NCBI RefSeq assembly: GCF_000166775.1
Contig: NC_014720.1
Coordinates: forward strand, 1,079,501-1,143,500
Direction of reading: 5' to 3'
DNA length: 64,000 nucleotides
Source: Caldicellulosiruptor kronotskyensis 2002
GTDB taxonomy: Bacteria; Bacillota; Thermoanaerobacteria; Caldicellulosiruptorales; Caldicellulosiruptoraceae
In this document: positions 35,560 to 45,640 of the stretch, one piece after another
Layout of the letters: every line of letters starts with the position of its first letter
Position numbering within the stretch: position 1 is the first letter of the stretch
Made by a program: the position numbers and the translations under genes
The notes under the pieces: generated by a model
Databases searched by the model: none
Told to the model about the DNA's origin: nothing
The model's input: the letters and a program-made list of their open reading frames with translations, nothing else

Positions 35560-36300
35560 GTGCAAGTTGTGGAAAGTTTTGAATCGGTAGGATATCCCCA
35601 AAGGTATGAGCTTGTATTAAGGAAATTAAAGCAACTCATTGAAGAGAAATTTAAAGAGGGTGACAAGCTTCCTTCTGAAATGGAACTTGCAAAGCTTTTT
35701 GGTGTGAGCAGAGCGACGCTCAGAGAAGCTTTAAGAATATTAGAAGAAGAAGGATATGTTGTAAGAAAACATGGTGTTGGGACTTTTGTCTCATCACGAC
35801 CAATTTTACAATCTGGAATGGAAGAGCTTCAGAGTATAACGAAGTTAATGGAAAAACAGGGATACAAGCCGCACACGAAAGATATTATTGTTACCAAGAC
35901 CTATCCAAACGCAAAAGAGGCTCATATGCTCAGAATATCATCAACTGAAGAGATTATCAAGATAGAAAGAGTACGACTTGCTGAGAGTATTCCCGTTGTA
36001 TATTGTGTTGATAGACTTCCTGCAAAGCTCTTTTCATCTGAGTTTAAATTTGTAGGAGAGTCGTTATTTGACTATTTAAATGACAAACTGGGAATATATA
36101 TTGCATATGCAATCTCTGATATTATCCCAATGCTTGCTGAAAAAAATAATGTTTATAAAAAGCTTAACCTTGAAAAGAACGATGTTGTTCTTTTGCTTGA
36201 CCAGGTTCATTTTGACCAAAATGACATTCCAATTTTGTATTCTTCAAATTATTTTTCACCCAAAAAATTCAGATTCTATATTGTAAGAAAGAGGGTATAA
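35560..36300 (+). CDS. GntR-family regulator with UTRA domain
   Basis: A 246 aa regulator. The N-terminal winged helix (about 15-80) has FKEGDKLPSEMELAKLFGVS then RATLREALRILEEEGYV and HGVGTFV. A UTRA ligand domain (about 100-245) follows. It sits between the transporter and the salvage enzymes, so it likely controls this locus in response to a nucleoside or sugar phosphate; the effector is unknown. Start taken as GTG 35560 near AAGGAAGGG, with GTG 35569 an alternative; the open frame back to 35482 runs inside the permease gene. Confidence 0.88.
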   Translation: MQVVESFESVGYPQRYELVLRKLKQLIEEKFKEGDKLPSEMELAKLFGVSRATLREALRILEEEGYVVRKHGVGTFVSSRPILQSGMEELQSITKLMEKQGYKPHTKDIIVTKTYPNAKEAHMLRISSTEEIIKIERVRLAESIPVVYCVDRLPAKLFSSEFKFVGESLFDYLNDKLGIYIAYAISDIIPMLAEKNNVYKKLNLEKNDVVLLLDQVHFDQNDIPILYSSNYFSPKKFRFYIVRKRV

Positions 36301-36303
36301 AAA

Positions 36304-36720
36304 ATGAAGTATTTGGACAGAGTTGATGAACAAACTGCGTATTTTTTGAACTTGGCAAAAGAAGCTCAAGAGAAGGCATATGCACCATATTCACGTTTCA
36401 GGGTGGGTGCGGCGATTGTTGGTAGCAGTGGTAAAGTGTATACAGGGTGCAATATAGAAAATGCTTCGTATCCCCTTTCTATGTGTGCAGAAAGGGTTGC
36501 ACTTTTTAAGGCGATATCAGAAGGAGAAACAAAAATAAAAGCTCTTTATATAATCGGTCCTGAAAATGAGCCTATATCACCGTGTGGTGCGTGCAGACAG
36601 GTGGTTTTTGAACTTGCAAAAGATAGCACCATTTATCTTTCAAATTATGATATGACAAAAGTAATAGAAACTAATATCAAAGAACTTTTGCCATATGGAT
36701 TTGAATTGCAAGAAAGATGA
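36304..36720 (+). CDS. cdd: Cytidine deaminase
   Basis: A 138 aa zinc enzyme turning cytidine and deoxycytidine into uridine and deoxyuridine. NIENASYPLSMCAERVA carries the zinc Cys and the catalytic Glu (CAE form usual in Gram-positives), and SPCGACRQV gives the other two Cys. It lies between GntR and pyrimidine phosphorylase, so products can go straight to phosphorolysis. Confidence 0.95.
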   Translation: MKYLDRVDEQTAYFLNLAKEAQEKAYAPYSRFRVGAAIVGSSGKVYTGCNIENASYPLSMCAERVALFKAISEGETKIKALYIIGPENEPISPCGACRQVVFELAKDSTIYLSNYDMTKVIETNIKELLPYGFELQER

Positions 36721-36745
36721 AATTAAGATTAAGACAGGAGGGCGA

Positions 36746-36925
36746 TTGTTCAAGGTGAAAGCAATATTACTTTCTCTTATCACAGGATTTGTTGTGGGTG
36801 CTATATTCAGGCTTTTGAAGCTTCCCATTCCTGCTCCAAATGCTCTTGCAGGTGTAATGGGCATATTTGGAATATTCTTGGGAGCTATTTTTGTTGAGCA
36901 AATTCTCAAGTTATTAACAAAGTAA
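36746..36925 (+). CDS. Small XapX-domain membrane protein
   Basis: A 59 aa protein with two hydrophobic helices around the motif GAIFRLLKLPIPAPNALAGV, matching the XapX (DUF1427) family, named from an xanthosine-linked gene of E. coli. The function is not established. TTG 36746 follows GGAGGG (36737-36742) at short spacing; GTG 36755 is an alternative. Its place in a nucleoside locus is in line with the family name. Confidence 0.75.
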   Translation: MFKVKAILLSLITGFVVGAIFRLLKLPIPAPNALAGVMGIFGIFLGAIFVEQILKLLTK

Positions 36926-36944
36926 AGCAAGAAGGTGAAAAGGT

Positions 36945-38270
36945 GTGCTGGTGACAGAGATTATTAGGAAAAAACGTGACGGAGAGATACTGAGCAAAGA
37001 AGAGCTTGAATTTATTGTAAACGGATATGTAAAAGGCAAAATTCCAGACTATCAGATGTCTGCTTTCTTGATGGCTATATATTTTAGAGGGATGTCAAAA
37101 GATGAGCTTGTAGAACTTACCATGCTCATGGCAAAATCAGGTAAGATGGTAGACCTGAGCAGTATAGAGGGTATCAAGGTTGACAAACACTCAAGTGGTG
37201 GTATTGCTGATACAACAACCCTGGTCTTAATACCACTGGCAGCATCTTGCGGTGTAAAGGTTGCAAAGATGTCAGGACGAGGGCTTTCTCACACAGGTGG
37301 GACAATTGACAAGTTGGAGTCAATCCCAGGTTTTAAAACAGAGCTTTCAGAAGATGAGTTTATAGAAGCTGTAAATAAAGTTGGTGCGGCAATTGTTGGG
37401 CAGTCAGAAAGCCTTGTTCCCGCAGACAAAAAGATATATGCTTTAAGAGATGTCACAGGTACAGTTGAATCTATACCACTTATAGCATCTTCTATCATGA
37501 GCAAAAAGATTGCAGCTGGTAGTGATAAGATAATACTTGATGTCAAGTTTGGCAAAGGTGCTTTCATGAAAGAGTATGAAAAGGCAAAAGAGCTTGCTAA
37601 TACTATGGTTGAGATTGGAACTTTGGCAGGAAGAGAAACAGTGGCATATGTTACAGATATGAATCAGCCACTTGGTCTTATGATTGGCAACGCTCTTGAG
37701 GTTATTGAAGCAATAGAGGTCTTAAAAGGCAGAGGATATGAAGATTTGAAGAATCTTTGTATTGAATTTGCATCTGAGATGATGATTATGGCTGGAGTTG
37801 AAAAGGAGAAAAAATTAGCACAAGAAAGAGCAATTGAGAGCATTGAAAAAGGGCATGCTCTCAAAAAATTTAGAGAAATTATAAAAAACCAGGGTGGAAA
37901 TCCTGAAATAGTTGACAATTATTCATTGCTGCCACAAGCCAAATATATTTATGAACTAAAATGCGACGAAGATATGTATATTAAAGATATTGATGCTCTC
38001 AAACTTGGGCTTTGCGCACTAAAACTTGGAGCAGGAAGACAAAGAAAAGAAGACAAGATTGACTACGCAGTTGGAATTCAACTTTTTGGTAAAATAGGCG
38101 ACAAAATAGCCAAAAATATGCCGTTTGCTAAAATCTATGCAAATGATGAAAAAAGGCTTGAAGAAGCCATCACAGATGTGAAAACTGCATTTGAGTTTTC
38201 AAAAGTGCCTGTTCCAAAAAGAAAAGTAATATTTGCAAAGATAACAAAAGATAATGTTTTTGAATTTTAA
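36945..38270 (+). CDS. pdp: Pyrimidine-nucleoside phosphorylase
   Basis: A 441 aa enzyme splitting uridine, thymidine or deoxyuridine with phosphate. Motifs: KHSSGGIADTTTLVL (phosphate loop), KMSGRGLSHTGGTIDKLES (the family signature) and SIMSKKIAAGSDKIILDVK. The length and C-terminal domain suit the Gram-positive Pdp rather than the narrower thymidine phosphorylase, but specificity is not certain. The start could be GTG 36945 or 36951. Confidence 0.93.
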   Translation: MLVTEIIRKKRDGEILSKEELEFIVNGYVKGKIPDYQMSAFLMAIYFRGMSKDELVELTMLMAKSGKMVDLSSIEGIKVDKHSSGGIADTTTLVLIPLAASCGVKVAKMSGRGLSHTGGTIDKLESIPGFKTELSEDEFIEAVNKVGAAIVGQSESLVPADKKIYALRDVTGTVESIPLIASSIMSKKIAAGSDKIILDVKFGKGAFMKEYEKAKELANTMVEIGTLAGRETVAYVTDMNQPLGLMIGNALEVIEAIEVLKGRGYEDLKNLCIEFASEMMIMAGVEKEKKLAQERAIESIEKGHALKKFREIIKNQGGNPEIVDNYSLLPQAKYIYELKCDEDMYIKDIDALKLGLCALKLGAGRQRKEDKIDYAVGIQLFGKIGDKIAKNMPFAKIYANDEKRLEEAITDVKTAFEFSKVPVPKRKVIFAKITKDNVFEF

Positions 38271-38287
38271 ATTACGTGGAGGGGAAC

Positions 38288-38953
38288 ATGATGACCAGAG
38301 AAGAGATTGCAAAGTTTATTGACCATACACTTTTGAAGTCTTCTGCAACACCTGCAGATATAAAAAAGCTTTGTGATGAAGCTCTGAAATACTCGTTTGC
38401 CTCTGTTTGTGTGAATCCTTATTATGTAAAATTATGTAAGGAATATTTGAAAGAGTCAAATGTCAAAGTGGCAACTGTGATAGGGTTTCCACTTGGAGCA
38501 AACACTCTTAAAACAAAGGTGTTTGAAGCAAAAGAAGCTTTTGAAAACGGTGCTGATGAGATAGATATGGTTATAAATATTGGAGCTATGCTAAGTGGTG
38601 ACACAGATTATGTTTACGAAGAGATCAAGAGCATTGTTGAAGTTGCAAGAGAGTATTCAAATAAAATAGTAAAGGTAATAATCGAAACATCTGAGCTTGA
38701 CGATGATAAAAAGATAGAAGCATGCAAAATTGCAGCCGCAGCAGGCGCAGATTTTGTAAAAACTTCCACGGGTTTTTCTAAAAGCGGTGCAAAGTATGAG
38801 GATATACTTCTTATGAGAAAAGTTGTAGGAGATAAGTTAAAAATCAAGGCTTCAGGTGGAATTAGAACATTTGAAGATGCTCTTTTGATGATACAAGCAG
38901 GTGCAAGCAGGATAGGTACAAGCAGTGGTGTAGCAATTGTGGGTGGAGAATAA
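38288..38953 (+). CDS. deoC: Deoxyribose-phosphate aldolase
   Basis: A 221 aa class I aldolase that cleaves deoxyribose 5-phosphate to acetaldehyde and glyceraldehyde 3-phosphate. IDHTLLKSSATPADI opens the barrel; VATVIGFPLGA, EIDMVINIGAML, VKTSTGFSKSGA (with the Schiff-base Lys in the VKTSTGF region) and KIKASGGIRTFEDAL follow. GGAGG (38278-38282) favours ATG 38288 or 38291. It links the locus to glycolysis. Confidence 0.95.
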   Translation: MMTREEIAKFIDHTLLKSSATPADIKKLCDEALKYSFASVCVNPYYVKLCKEYLKESNVKVATVIGFPLGANTLKTKVFEAKEAFENGADEIDMVINIGAMLSGDTDYVYEEIKSIVEVAREYSNKIVKVIIETSELDDDKKIEACKIAAAAGADFVKTSTGFSKSGAKYEDILLMRKVVGDKLKIKASGGIRTFEDALLMIQAGASRIGTSSGVAIVGGE

Positions 38954-38994
38954 AAATAACCTCAAGTATTTGTTTTTGGAGGGAAGATTTTTAA

Positions 38995-40167
38995 ATGAGA
39001 GTTATATTAATTGTTCTTGACAGCGTGGGTGTTGGAGCGCTTGACGATGCAAATCTTTACGGGGATGAAGGGAGCAATACTCTTTCAAATACTTCATATG
39101 CAGTTGGAGGCATTGAACTTAAGAACTTATACAAGCTTGGAATAGGAAACATAACAAGTATAAAAGGTACACCACCGAATCCCAATCCTATTGGAGTTTT
39201 TGGGAAAAGCAAGGAAATGTCAAAGGGCAAGGATACTATAACCGGTCACTGGGAGATAGCTGGTGTTGTGTTAGAAGAACCTTTCAAGACATTTCCAAAT
39301 GGTTTTCCTGAAGATTTGATTCAGGAATTTGAAAAAAGGATTGGGAGAAAAGTTCTTGGCAATAAAGTTGCATCTGGCACAGAGATAATAAAAGAGCTTG
39401 GAGAAGATCATATAAAAACCGGCTATCCAATTGTTTATACTTCTGCTGACTCTGTATTTCAAATAGCTGCTCACGAAGAAGTAATTCCGCTTGAGGAGCT
39501 ATATAAGATATGCCAAATAGCAAGGCAGCTTCTTGTTGGGAAATATCTTGTTGCAAGAGTAATTGCAAGGCCATTTGTGGGTAAAGATAGGAACAGTTTT
39601 GTAAGAACTTATAACAGAAAAGACTTTGCAGTTGAGCCACCTTATAATACGCTGCTTGACAATATTAAAGAAGCAGGTTTTGAATGTGTGGGAATAGGTA
39701 AGATAGAGGATATTTTTGCCAAAAGAGGACTGACAAAGAGTATTCACACAGAAGGGAACATGGACGGGATTGACAAAACTTTGAAGGCAATGGATGAAGT
39801 TGACAAAGGACTAATTTTTACAAACCTTGTTGACTATGATATGCTGTATGGTCACAGAAATGACCCTCATGGTTATGCAAAGGCTTTAATAGACTTTGAC
39901 ACAAGGCTTCCCGAAATCATGGAAAAGCTTAAAAAAGATGATATTCTAATAATTACTGCAGACCATGGTTGTGACCCTACAACACCTTCTACAGACCATT
40001 CGCGTGAACATGTGCCAATACTTGTATATGGCCAAAATATCAAAAAAGGATATAACCTTGGAACAAGAAATAGTTTTTCTGATATTGGTCAGACAATAGC
40101 AGAGTATTTAAATGTAAAACCTTTAAGGTTTGGAGAGAGTTTTTTAAAAGAAATTGTGATAAAATAG
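38995..40167 (+). CDS. deoB: Phosphopentomutase
   Basis: A 390 aa alkaline-phosphatase-superfamily enzyme interconverting (deoxy)ribose 1- and 5-phosphates. [17 protein letters not shown] gives the first metal Asp; [14 protein letters not shown] carries the nucleophile Thr; [20 protein letters not shown] gives further metal ligands. It lies between deoC and pnp, as in many Firmicutes. GGAGGGAAG precedes ATG 38995. Confidence 0.96.
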   Translation: MRVILIVLDSVGVGALDDANLYGDEGSNTLSNTSYAVGGIELKNLYKLGIGNITSIKGTPPNPNPIGVFGKSKEMSKGKDTITGHWEIAGVVLEEPFKTFPNGFPEDLIQEFEKRIGRKVLGNKVASGTEIIKELGEDHIKTGYPIVYTSADSVFQIAAHEEVIPLEELYKICQIARQLLVGKYLVARVIARPFVGKDRNSFVRTYNRKDFAVEPPYNTLLDNIKEAGFECVGIGKIEDIFAKRGLTKSIHTEGNMDGIDKTLKAMDEVDKGLIFTNLVDYDMLYGHRNDPHGYAKALIDFDTRLPEIMEKLKKDDILIITADHGCDPTTPSTDHSREHVPILVYGQNIKKGYNLGTRNSFSDIGQTIAEYLNVKPLRFGESFLKEIVIK

Positions 40168-40184
40168 CTATTGAGGTGATTTTT

Positions 40185-41003
40185 ATGTCGTATTATGAAA
40201 GGGTAAAAGAAGCATCAGAGTTTATAAAAAGTAAGATTCCAAACGTGCCAGAGGTTGCTATTATTCTGGGCAGTGGACTTGGCAGTTTTGCGGATACAAT
40301 GGAAGAAAAAATTGAAATCAAATATTCAGAGATACCTCATTTTCCTGTGTCTACTGTCAAGGGACACAAAGGCAACTTGGTTTTTGGAAAAGTAAAAGGA
40401 AGAGAGGTTTTGGCTTTTCAGGGAAGATTTCATCTTTATGAAGGGTATAATGCTCAAGAGGTTGTATTTGGTGTGAGGGCAGCAGGACTTTTGGGAGTGA
40501 AAAACCTTATTGTTACAAACGCGGCAGGGGGAATTTCTCCTTTGCTTTCTCCTGGAGATTTGATGGTGATAAAAGACCACATAAATCTATCAGGCGAAAA
40601 CCCAGCAATTGGGCCAGAAGCAGAGAAATTTGGTGAAAGGTTTTTTGATATGACATATGCATATGACAGGGAGATAATTGAAAAATCAAAAGATGTTTAC
40701 AAGAAAAACGGGGTTGATTATAAAGAAGGTATATACGCATTTTTAAAAGGTCCTTCATATGAAACACCTTCGGAGATAAGGATGCTGAAAATCCTTGGTG
40801 CTGATGCGGTTGGTATGTCAACAGTTTTGGAAGTTATTGCAGCGCGGCAGATGAATATCAAAGTTTTTGGAATTTCATGTATTACAAACATGGCAGCAGG
40901 AATTCTTGAAAAGAAACTTTCGCATGAAGAGGTCATAGAAGTTTCAAAGATGGTTGAGGAAAAGTTTATAAAAATAATTAGTGATTTGATAGAGATTATT
41001 TAA
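40185..41003 (+). CDS. pnp: Purine-nucleoside phosphorylase (trimeric type)
   Basis: A 272 aa phosphorylase for inosine and guanosine. ILGSGLGSFAD is the phosphate loop; FQGRFHLYEGY, VTNAAGGISPLLSPGDLMVIKDHIN and GVDYKEGIYAFLKGPSYETP are family motifs; VGMSTVLEVIAARQ and TNMAAGI follow. Size and motifs indicate the PunA/PupG trimeric class, with specificity distinct from the MTAP enzyme upstream. ATG 40185 follows GAGGTGAT; the GTG at 40176 overlaps that site. A terminator ends the locus. Confidence 0.95.
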   Translation: MSYYERVKEASEFIKSKIPNVPEVAIILGSGLGSFADTMEEKIEIKYSEIPHFPVSTVKGHKGNLVFGKVKGREVLAFQGRFHLYEGYNAQEVVFGVRAAGLLGVKNLIVTNAAGGISPLLSPGDLMVIKDHINLSGENPAIGPEAEKFGERFFDMTYAYDREIIEKSKDVYKKNGVDYKEGIYAFLKGPSYETPSEIRMLKILGADAVGMSTVLEVIAARQMNIKVFGISCITNMAAGILEKKLSHEEVIEVSKMVEEKFIKIISDLIEII

Positions 41004-41029
41004 AATGAGAATATTAAATGCTTATATAT

Positions 41030-41070
41030 CCTACACTGCAAAGTTTCTGGGCAGTGTAGGATTTTTGTTT
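41030..41070 (+). terminator. Rho-independent terminator ending the nucleoside locus
   Basis: CCTACACTGC (41030-41039) pairs perfectly with GCAGTGTAGG (41051-41060), then ATTTTTGTTT. Confidence 0.9.
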
Positions 41071-41140
41071 ATTATACAAAAAAAGCGGGTAAAAATAAAT
41101 TTGGAATATTATTTTTCCTGCGGGGAGGGAAAATTGCTAT

Positions 41141-41494
41141 ATGAAAAAGGTATTGATAGTAGATGATGCAGCATTTGTGAGATATTCCTTAAGACAAACA
41201 TTAGAAAAATATGGGTTTGAAGTTGTTGGGGAAGCATGTGATGGAAAAAGCTGTATAAGACTTTTTCAGCAGCTTCGTCCAGATATTGTAACACTTGATA
41301 TTACAATGCCAGAGATGAACGGTATAGAGGTTTTGAAAAAGATTATGGAAATTGACAAGAATGCAAAAGTTGTCATGATAACTGCCTTAGGGCAAGAAGA
41401 AAAGGTAAAAGAGGCAGTATTAAATGGGGCAAAAGGGTTTATTGTAAAGCCATACAAAGAAGAACATCTTGTTAAGGTCTTGTCCTCTTTATAA
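41141..41494 (+). CDS. cheY: CheY-like response regulator
   Basis: A 117 aa single-domain receiver. The phosphoacceptor is D53 (TLDITMPEMNG), with acidic pocket D8/D9 (VDDA), the switch Thr in MITALG and Lys in IVKPYKEEH. With no output domain and cheA directly behind, it is probably the motor or kinase-linked CheY. GGGGAGGG lies 11-12 bases before ATG 41141. Confidence 0.93.
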   Translation: MKKVLIVDDAAFVRYSLRQTLEKYGFEVVGEACDGKSCIRLFQQLRPDIVTLDITMPEMNGIEVLKKIMEIDKNAKVVMITALGQEEKVKEAVLNGAKGFIVKPYKEEHLVKVLSSL

Positions 41495-41514
41495 AAGGAT
41501 GAGAAGGTGAGACT

Positions 41515-43416
41515 GTGAATGAAATGCAAAAAGACCCCATGTTTGAAGTATTTATAAGCGAAGCAAAAGAGATAGTAAGTTCGCTTGAGAGGATCTTTAT
41601 TGAACTCAAAGAAGGAAACAGAAACTTAGATATAGCAGTGGCAGAAGCTTTAAGATTTTTTCATACATTAAAAGGTTCCTCAGCGATGATGGGGTTTGAT
41701 GACATATCCAAGGTTTGTCATAGAGTGGAAGACATATTTGTTTGTATGAGAGATGAAGGTAAACTACCGACAAATCTTGATAACTTTATTTTAAACATGT
41801 TAAAGTTAATAGATTTTTTAACCATTCAGATAAATTGTATAGAAAACTTACAGCAGCCTCAAGATGCAGAAAATATAAAAGAGGTTTTAGAGAAAATTGA
41901 GACGAGCTTAGCAGAAAACGATAGGGTACAAGCTGAGAGTGAGAAAAAATATCATATAAGGCTGCTTTTTGAAGAAGGCTGGGAAATGGAGAATTTGAGA
42001 GCCTTTTTAATTGTTCAAAATTTGAAACAATATGTAAATGTTTTAGAATACTTGCCTTCTGATATTGAAAGTAACATGGCATCTTCAGAAAAAATTAAAA
42101 AAGATGGTTTTTTTATTTCAATTAAAACTTTACTTAAAAAAGAAGATGTGGTAAAACTTTTTGAAAACTTTGCATGGGTAAAAGACATCAAGATTGAAGA
42201 AGTATCAGAAAAAGCTTCTTTAACCAAAGAGATAAGTTCATATCAGAATGCCACACACTCTATCCATAAGCTAATAAACGTTAATATTGAAAAAGTTGAT
42301 AGACTAATAGACCTCATTGGAGAAGTGGTAATAACCTTTTCAATGATTGTTCAACACAAAGAAGTAAAAACTGATGAGAATAGTAGTTTCAAAAATTTAA
42401 CACTTCAGATGTCAAAGCTAATAAGAGAACTTCAAGAAGTGGCAATGTCGATGCGTATGCTACCGCTTTCTTCTACATTTCAAAGGTTGAAAAGAACCAT
42501 TATTGAGATGTCTGCAAAACTTCAAAAACCAGTTAATGTTCATATTACTGGGGAGGAGACAGAACTTGACAAAGTTCTGATAGAACACTTAACAGACCCA
42601 CTAATTCATTTAGTTAGAAATGCTGTGGACCATGGAATAGAAGACAAAGAAGAAAGATTAAAAAAAGGTAAAGATATGACTGGTAATGTGTATATCAGTG
42701 CTAAAAATAGCGGGTCTGAAGTGGTTATTAGCATTGAGGATGATGGCAGAGGTCTTAATAAAGAGAAAATCTTACAAAAAGCTTTTGAAAGAGGCCTTAT
42801 AACCTCACCTGATGATATTGTCGAAGATGAGATTTTTGAGTTAATATTTCAGCCAGGGTTTTCTACAAAAGAAGAGGCGACAGAATACTCAGGAAGAGGT
42901 GTGGGGCTTGACATTGTGAAAAATAGCGTTCAAAAAATTGGCGGAAGAATTTTTGTTGAGTCTGAAAAAGACAGAGGCACAAGATTTACAATTAGAATAC
43001 CTCTCACTTTGGCAATAATTGACGGAATGTTAATTGATGTTGATGGCAATGTCTTTGTTGTACCTTTGAGCTCAATAGTTGAGACATTTAAACTTGAAAA
43101 ACAGCAGATAGTATTGGAAAACGAAATTCCGTTTGTGTATAGAAGAGGCATATGTTTTGGTGTAATTGATTTGAACAAGATGTTTTATGGAAAGGATATT
43201 CTTTACAAAGAGAGACCTTTTTATCTGGGTATACTTGTTACAAATGGTGAGAAGAATGGTGTTTTGCTTGTTGACAATATGATTTCCCAGCAGCAGATAG
43301 TTATAAAAACTCTGCCTGCTATTTTAAAGCAGGTAAGAGGTATTTCAGGGTGTACACTCCTTGGAAGTGGTAATATAGCATTTATTTTAGATATTGATGC
43401 TTTGCTTGAAAGGTAG
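41515..43416 (+). CDS. cheA: Chemotaxis histidine kinase CheA
   Basis: A 633 aa cytoplasmic kinase with all modules: P1 HPt (phosphorylated H50 in RFFHTLKGSSAMMG), a P2-like CheY-docking region (about 145-235), P3 dimerisation (about 245-310), P4 ATPase (LVRNAVDHGIED, DDGRGLN, GFSTKEEATEYSGRGVGLD) and P5 CheW-like domain. It starts at GTG 41515 behind GAAGGTGAG. No cheB, cheR, cheC or cheD is next to it, so the adaptation genes must lie elsewhere or be absent. Confidence 0.95.
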   Translation: MNEMQKDPMFEVFISEAKEIVSSLERIFIELKEGNRNLDIAVAEALRFFHTLKGSSAMMGFDDISKVCHRVEDIFVCMRDEGKLPTNLDNFILNMLKLIDFLTIQINCIENLQQPQDAENIKEVLEKIETSLAENDRVQAESEKKYHIRLLFEEGWEMENLRAFLIVQNLKQYVNVLEYLPSDIESNMASSEKIKKDGFFISIKTLLKKEDVVKLFENFAWVKDIKIEEVSEKASLTKEISSYQNATHSIHKLINVNIEKVDRLIDLIGEVVITFSMIVQHKEVKTDENSSFKNLTLQMSKLIRELQEVAMSMRMLPLSSTFQRLKRTIIEMSAKLQKPVNVHITGEETELDKVLIEHLTDPLIHLVRNAVDHGIEDKEERLKKGKDMTGNVYISAKNSGSEVVISIEDDGRGLNKEKILQKAFERGLITSPDDIVEDEIFELIFQPGFSTKEEATEYSGRGVGLDIVKNSVQKIGGRIFVESEKDRGTRFTIRIPLTLAIIDGMLIDVDGNVFVVPLSSIVETFKLEKQQIVLENEIPFVYRRGICFGVIDLNKMFYGKDILYKERPFYLGILVTNGEKNGVLLVDNMISQQQIVIKTLPAILKQVRGISGCTLLGSGNIAFILDIDALLER

Positions 43417-43425
43417 GTGAGAAAA

Positions 43426-43908
43426 GTGCAGAAAGAATTGCTGCATAGCAAAGTGGATGAATTTGAAGAAGCTATGAAAGATATGTACCTTATATTCAAA
43501 GTGGATGACCAATTCTATGGGATAGAAATTAAGTATGTTATAGAGATAATTGGTCTTTTGCCAATAACCTATGTGCCAAATCAAGAAGAATATGTTAAAG
43601 GAATAATTAATTTGCGGGGTAAAATCATTCCGGTAATTGATGCAAGAATGAGACTTTCAAAGCCTCAAAAGGAGTACAACGAAAGAACTTGTGTAATTGT
43701 CACAAGCATAGATGATTTTTTGGCTGGCATTATTGTTGACCATGTGAGCGAGGTTGCTGTGATAAACAAGGACCAAATTAGTCCTTTGCCACAAACATAT
43801 GAAAAGGTAGATGAAAGATTTTTTAGAGGTGTTGCAAGCTTAAATGAAAGGCTTGTATTAATACTTGATTGTGAAACTTTTGTCAAGCCTGATAGGATAA
43901 ATCTCTAA
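43426..43908 (+). CDS. cheW: Chemotaxis adaptor CheW
   Basis: A 160 aa CheW domain that links receptors to CheA. YLIFKVDDQFYGIEIKYVIEI, VKGIINLRGKIIPVIDARMRL and GIIVDHVSEVA are typical. AGGTGAG is best placed for GTG 43426; GTG 43417 immediately after the cheA stop is an alternative. The gene continues the cheYAW-mcp run. Confidence 0.93.
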   Translation: MQKELLHSKVDEFEEAMKDMYLIFKVDDQFYGIEIKYVIEIIGLLPITYVPNQEEYVKGIINLRGKIIPVIDARMRLSKPQKEYNERTCVIVTSIDDFLAGIIVDHVSEVAVINKDQISPLPQTYEKVDERFFRGVASLNERLVLILDCETFVKPDRINL

Positions 43909-43946
43909 AAAAATAAATGAAATAAATGAAAGGAGATGGGTAATTT

Positions 43947-45497
43947 ATGAAGCTCTTTAAAAATCTCAAAATTTCTGTTAAGATTTTGGCGGGGTTTGGA
44001 ATTGTTTTGATTTTGATACTCTTCATGGGTACAATAGCTGTTACAAATATCAACAGAATAAACAATGACTATACAGAGGTTTATCAGAGTAATGTTAAAG
44101 CATTTATTGCAATTGGCAATGTGCTTGAAGGTTTTGAAAGACAGCGTATTAACTACAGAAATATTTTACTTGCGAGAAATTCTGCAGAGATGAATTCTTA
44201 TCTTCAGAAGGTCGATGAGATAAATGATTTTTACAAAACAAACCTTGAGGATTTTTCAAAACTGATAAATGAAGAGGACATAAGACAAGAGTATCAAAAG
44301 TTGAATTCTTTATTTGATGAATATGATAAGTTAACAAATCAAATAATTGAACTTGCAAAAAGTGACAAAAAAGCAGCAGTTGATCTTTTGTTCAAACAAA
44401 GTTCAGCTCAGCTTGTAAGTGATGTTCAAAACTCAATTAAGACTCTCTATGACCTTGAAAAAAAGTACATCGAAAAGTTAAACATTCAAAATAATGCCCT
44501 TGCAAAAAGTACAGTAACGTCTATGGTGATAATAGTTATTTTGTGCATAGCAATATCTCTCTTTATAGGTCTGGTTATTTCTTATGCAATTAGCAGACCT
44601 ATCTCTAAAATGGTTTTAGCTGCCCAGAAGATTGCAGAAGGAGATTTAACAGTTGATGTAAGTGTTGATTCTAAGGATGAAATTGGAATTTTGTCAGAAG
44701 CTTTTTCTAAGATGATAGAATCACTATCCCAGCTTATCTATTCAGTAAAGTCATCAGCAGAACAGGTTGCGCTTGGTGCAAAACAGCTCGCAGATGCAAG
44801 CCAGAGCCTTGCTCAAGGGGCAACTGACCAAGCAAGTTCTATAGAGGAGCTGAATGCTTCAATAGAAGAGGTGTCTGCGCAGACGAAACAAAATAGTAAA
44901 AACGTAGAAGAAGCAACTAATTTTGCCAATCAAATAAAAGATGATGCAAAATTAGGTATGCAGCAAATGGAAGAAATGATGAAAGCTATGGAAGAAATCA
45001 ATGCTGCCTCATCCAATATATCAAAAATAATCAAGACGATAGATGAAATTGCTTTTCAGACAAATATATTAGCGCTTAACGCTGCGGTTGAGGCAGCACG
45101 GGCAGGAAGCTATGGAAAAGGGTTTGCTGTTGTAGCCGAAGAGGTAAGGAACTTAGCAACAAGGAGTGCAAATGCTGCAAAAGAGACAAGTAGTCTTATT
45201 GAATCTACCATCAAAAAGATTGAAGTGGGAGATAGTATTGCAAAACAGACATACACCTCGTTAGATAGGATTACAAAGAATATCGATAAAATGGCCATGA
45301 TTATGAATGATATAATGTATTCTTCAAAAGAACAGTCTGAAGCAATAGCACAGATTACAGAGGGGATAAACCAAGTTGCCAATGTAGTACAGAGCAATTC
45401 AGCAAACTCTCAAGAGACAGCTGCAGCTTCAGAAGAACTTTTCAGCCAGGCAGATGTTCTTAAAAATCTTGTTGAAAGATTTAAGACAAGAAGCTAA
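43947..45497 (+). CDS. Methyl-accepting chemotaxis protein
   Basis: A 516 aa receptor. The first membrane helix (about 12-32) and second helix (about 188-213) enclose a four-helix-bundle ligand domain (4HB_MCP type) of about 155 residues, which fits sensing of small molecules directly or through a binding protein. A HAMP domain (about 214-266) and a signalling domain with the hairpin tip [20 protein letters not shown] follow. The ligand is unknown. AAAGGAG precedes ATG 43947. Confidence 0.94.
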   Translation: MKLFKNLKISVKILAGFGIVLILILFMGTIAVTNINRINNDYTEVYQSNVKAFIAIGNVLEGFERQRINYRNILLARNSAEMNSYLQKVDEINDFYKTNLEDFSKLINEEDIRQEYQKLNSLFDEYDKLTNQIIELAKSDKKAAVDLLFKQSSAQLVSDVQNSIKTLYDLEKKYIEKLNIQNNALAKSTVTSMVIIVILCIAISLFIGLVISYAISRPISKMVLAAQKIAEGDLTVDVSVDSKDEIGILSEAFSKMIESLSQLIYSVKSSAEQVALGAKQLADASQSLAQGATDQASSIEELNASIEEVSAQTKQNSKNVEEATNFANQIKDDAKLGMQQMEEMMKAMEEINAASSNISKIIKTIDEIAFQTNILALNAAVEAARAGSYGKGFAVVAEEVRNLATRSANAAKETSSLIESTIKKIEVGDSIAKQTYTSLDRITKNIDKMAMIMNDIMYSSKEQSEAIAQITEGINQVANVVQSNSANSQETAAASEELFSQADVLKNLVERFKTRS

Positions 45498-45519
45498 TGA
45501 AAATAGTGAAAAACTAATC

Positions 45520-45550
45520 GGGCTGGGAAAACCAGCTCCTTTTATTTTTG
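45520..45550 (+). terminator. Rho-independent terminator after the mcp gene
   Basis: GGGCTGG (45520-45526) pairs with CCAGCTC (45532-45538, one G-T), then CTTTTATTTTTG. Confidence 0.83.
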
Positions 45551-45640
45551 TATCGATACAGTTTTGGTTTTAAAGATTTGATTTTTGAATCTTTTTGTGT
45601 AGAATTAGGCAAGTAGAAATATTATTGAAGAGGTGATTAT

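Noticed and set aside
41071..41140. Sigma-D (flagellar) promoter before cheY
   Set aside because: A TAAA box is present but no GCCGATAA-type -10 at the required spacing.
45551..45640. Riboswitch before the ECF S component
   Set aside because: No recognisable vitamin riboswitch core or strong stem was found in the 90 bases after the mcp terminator.
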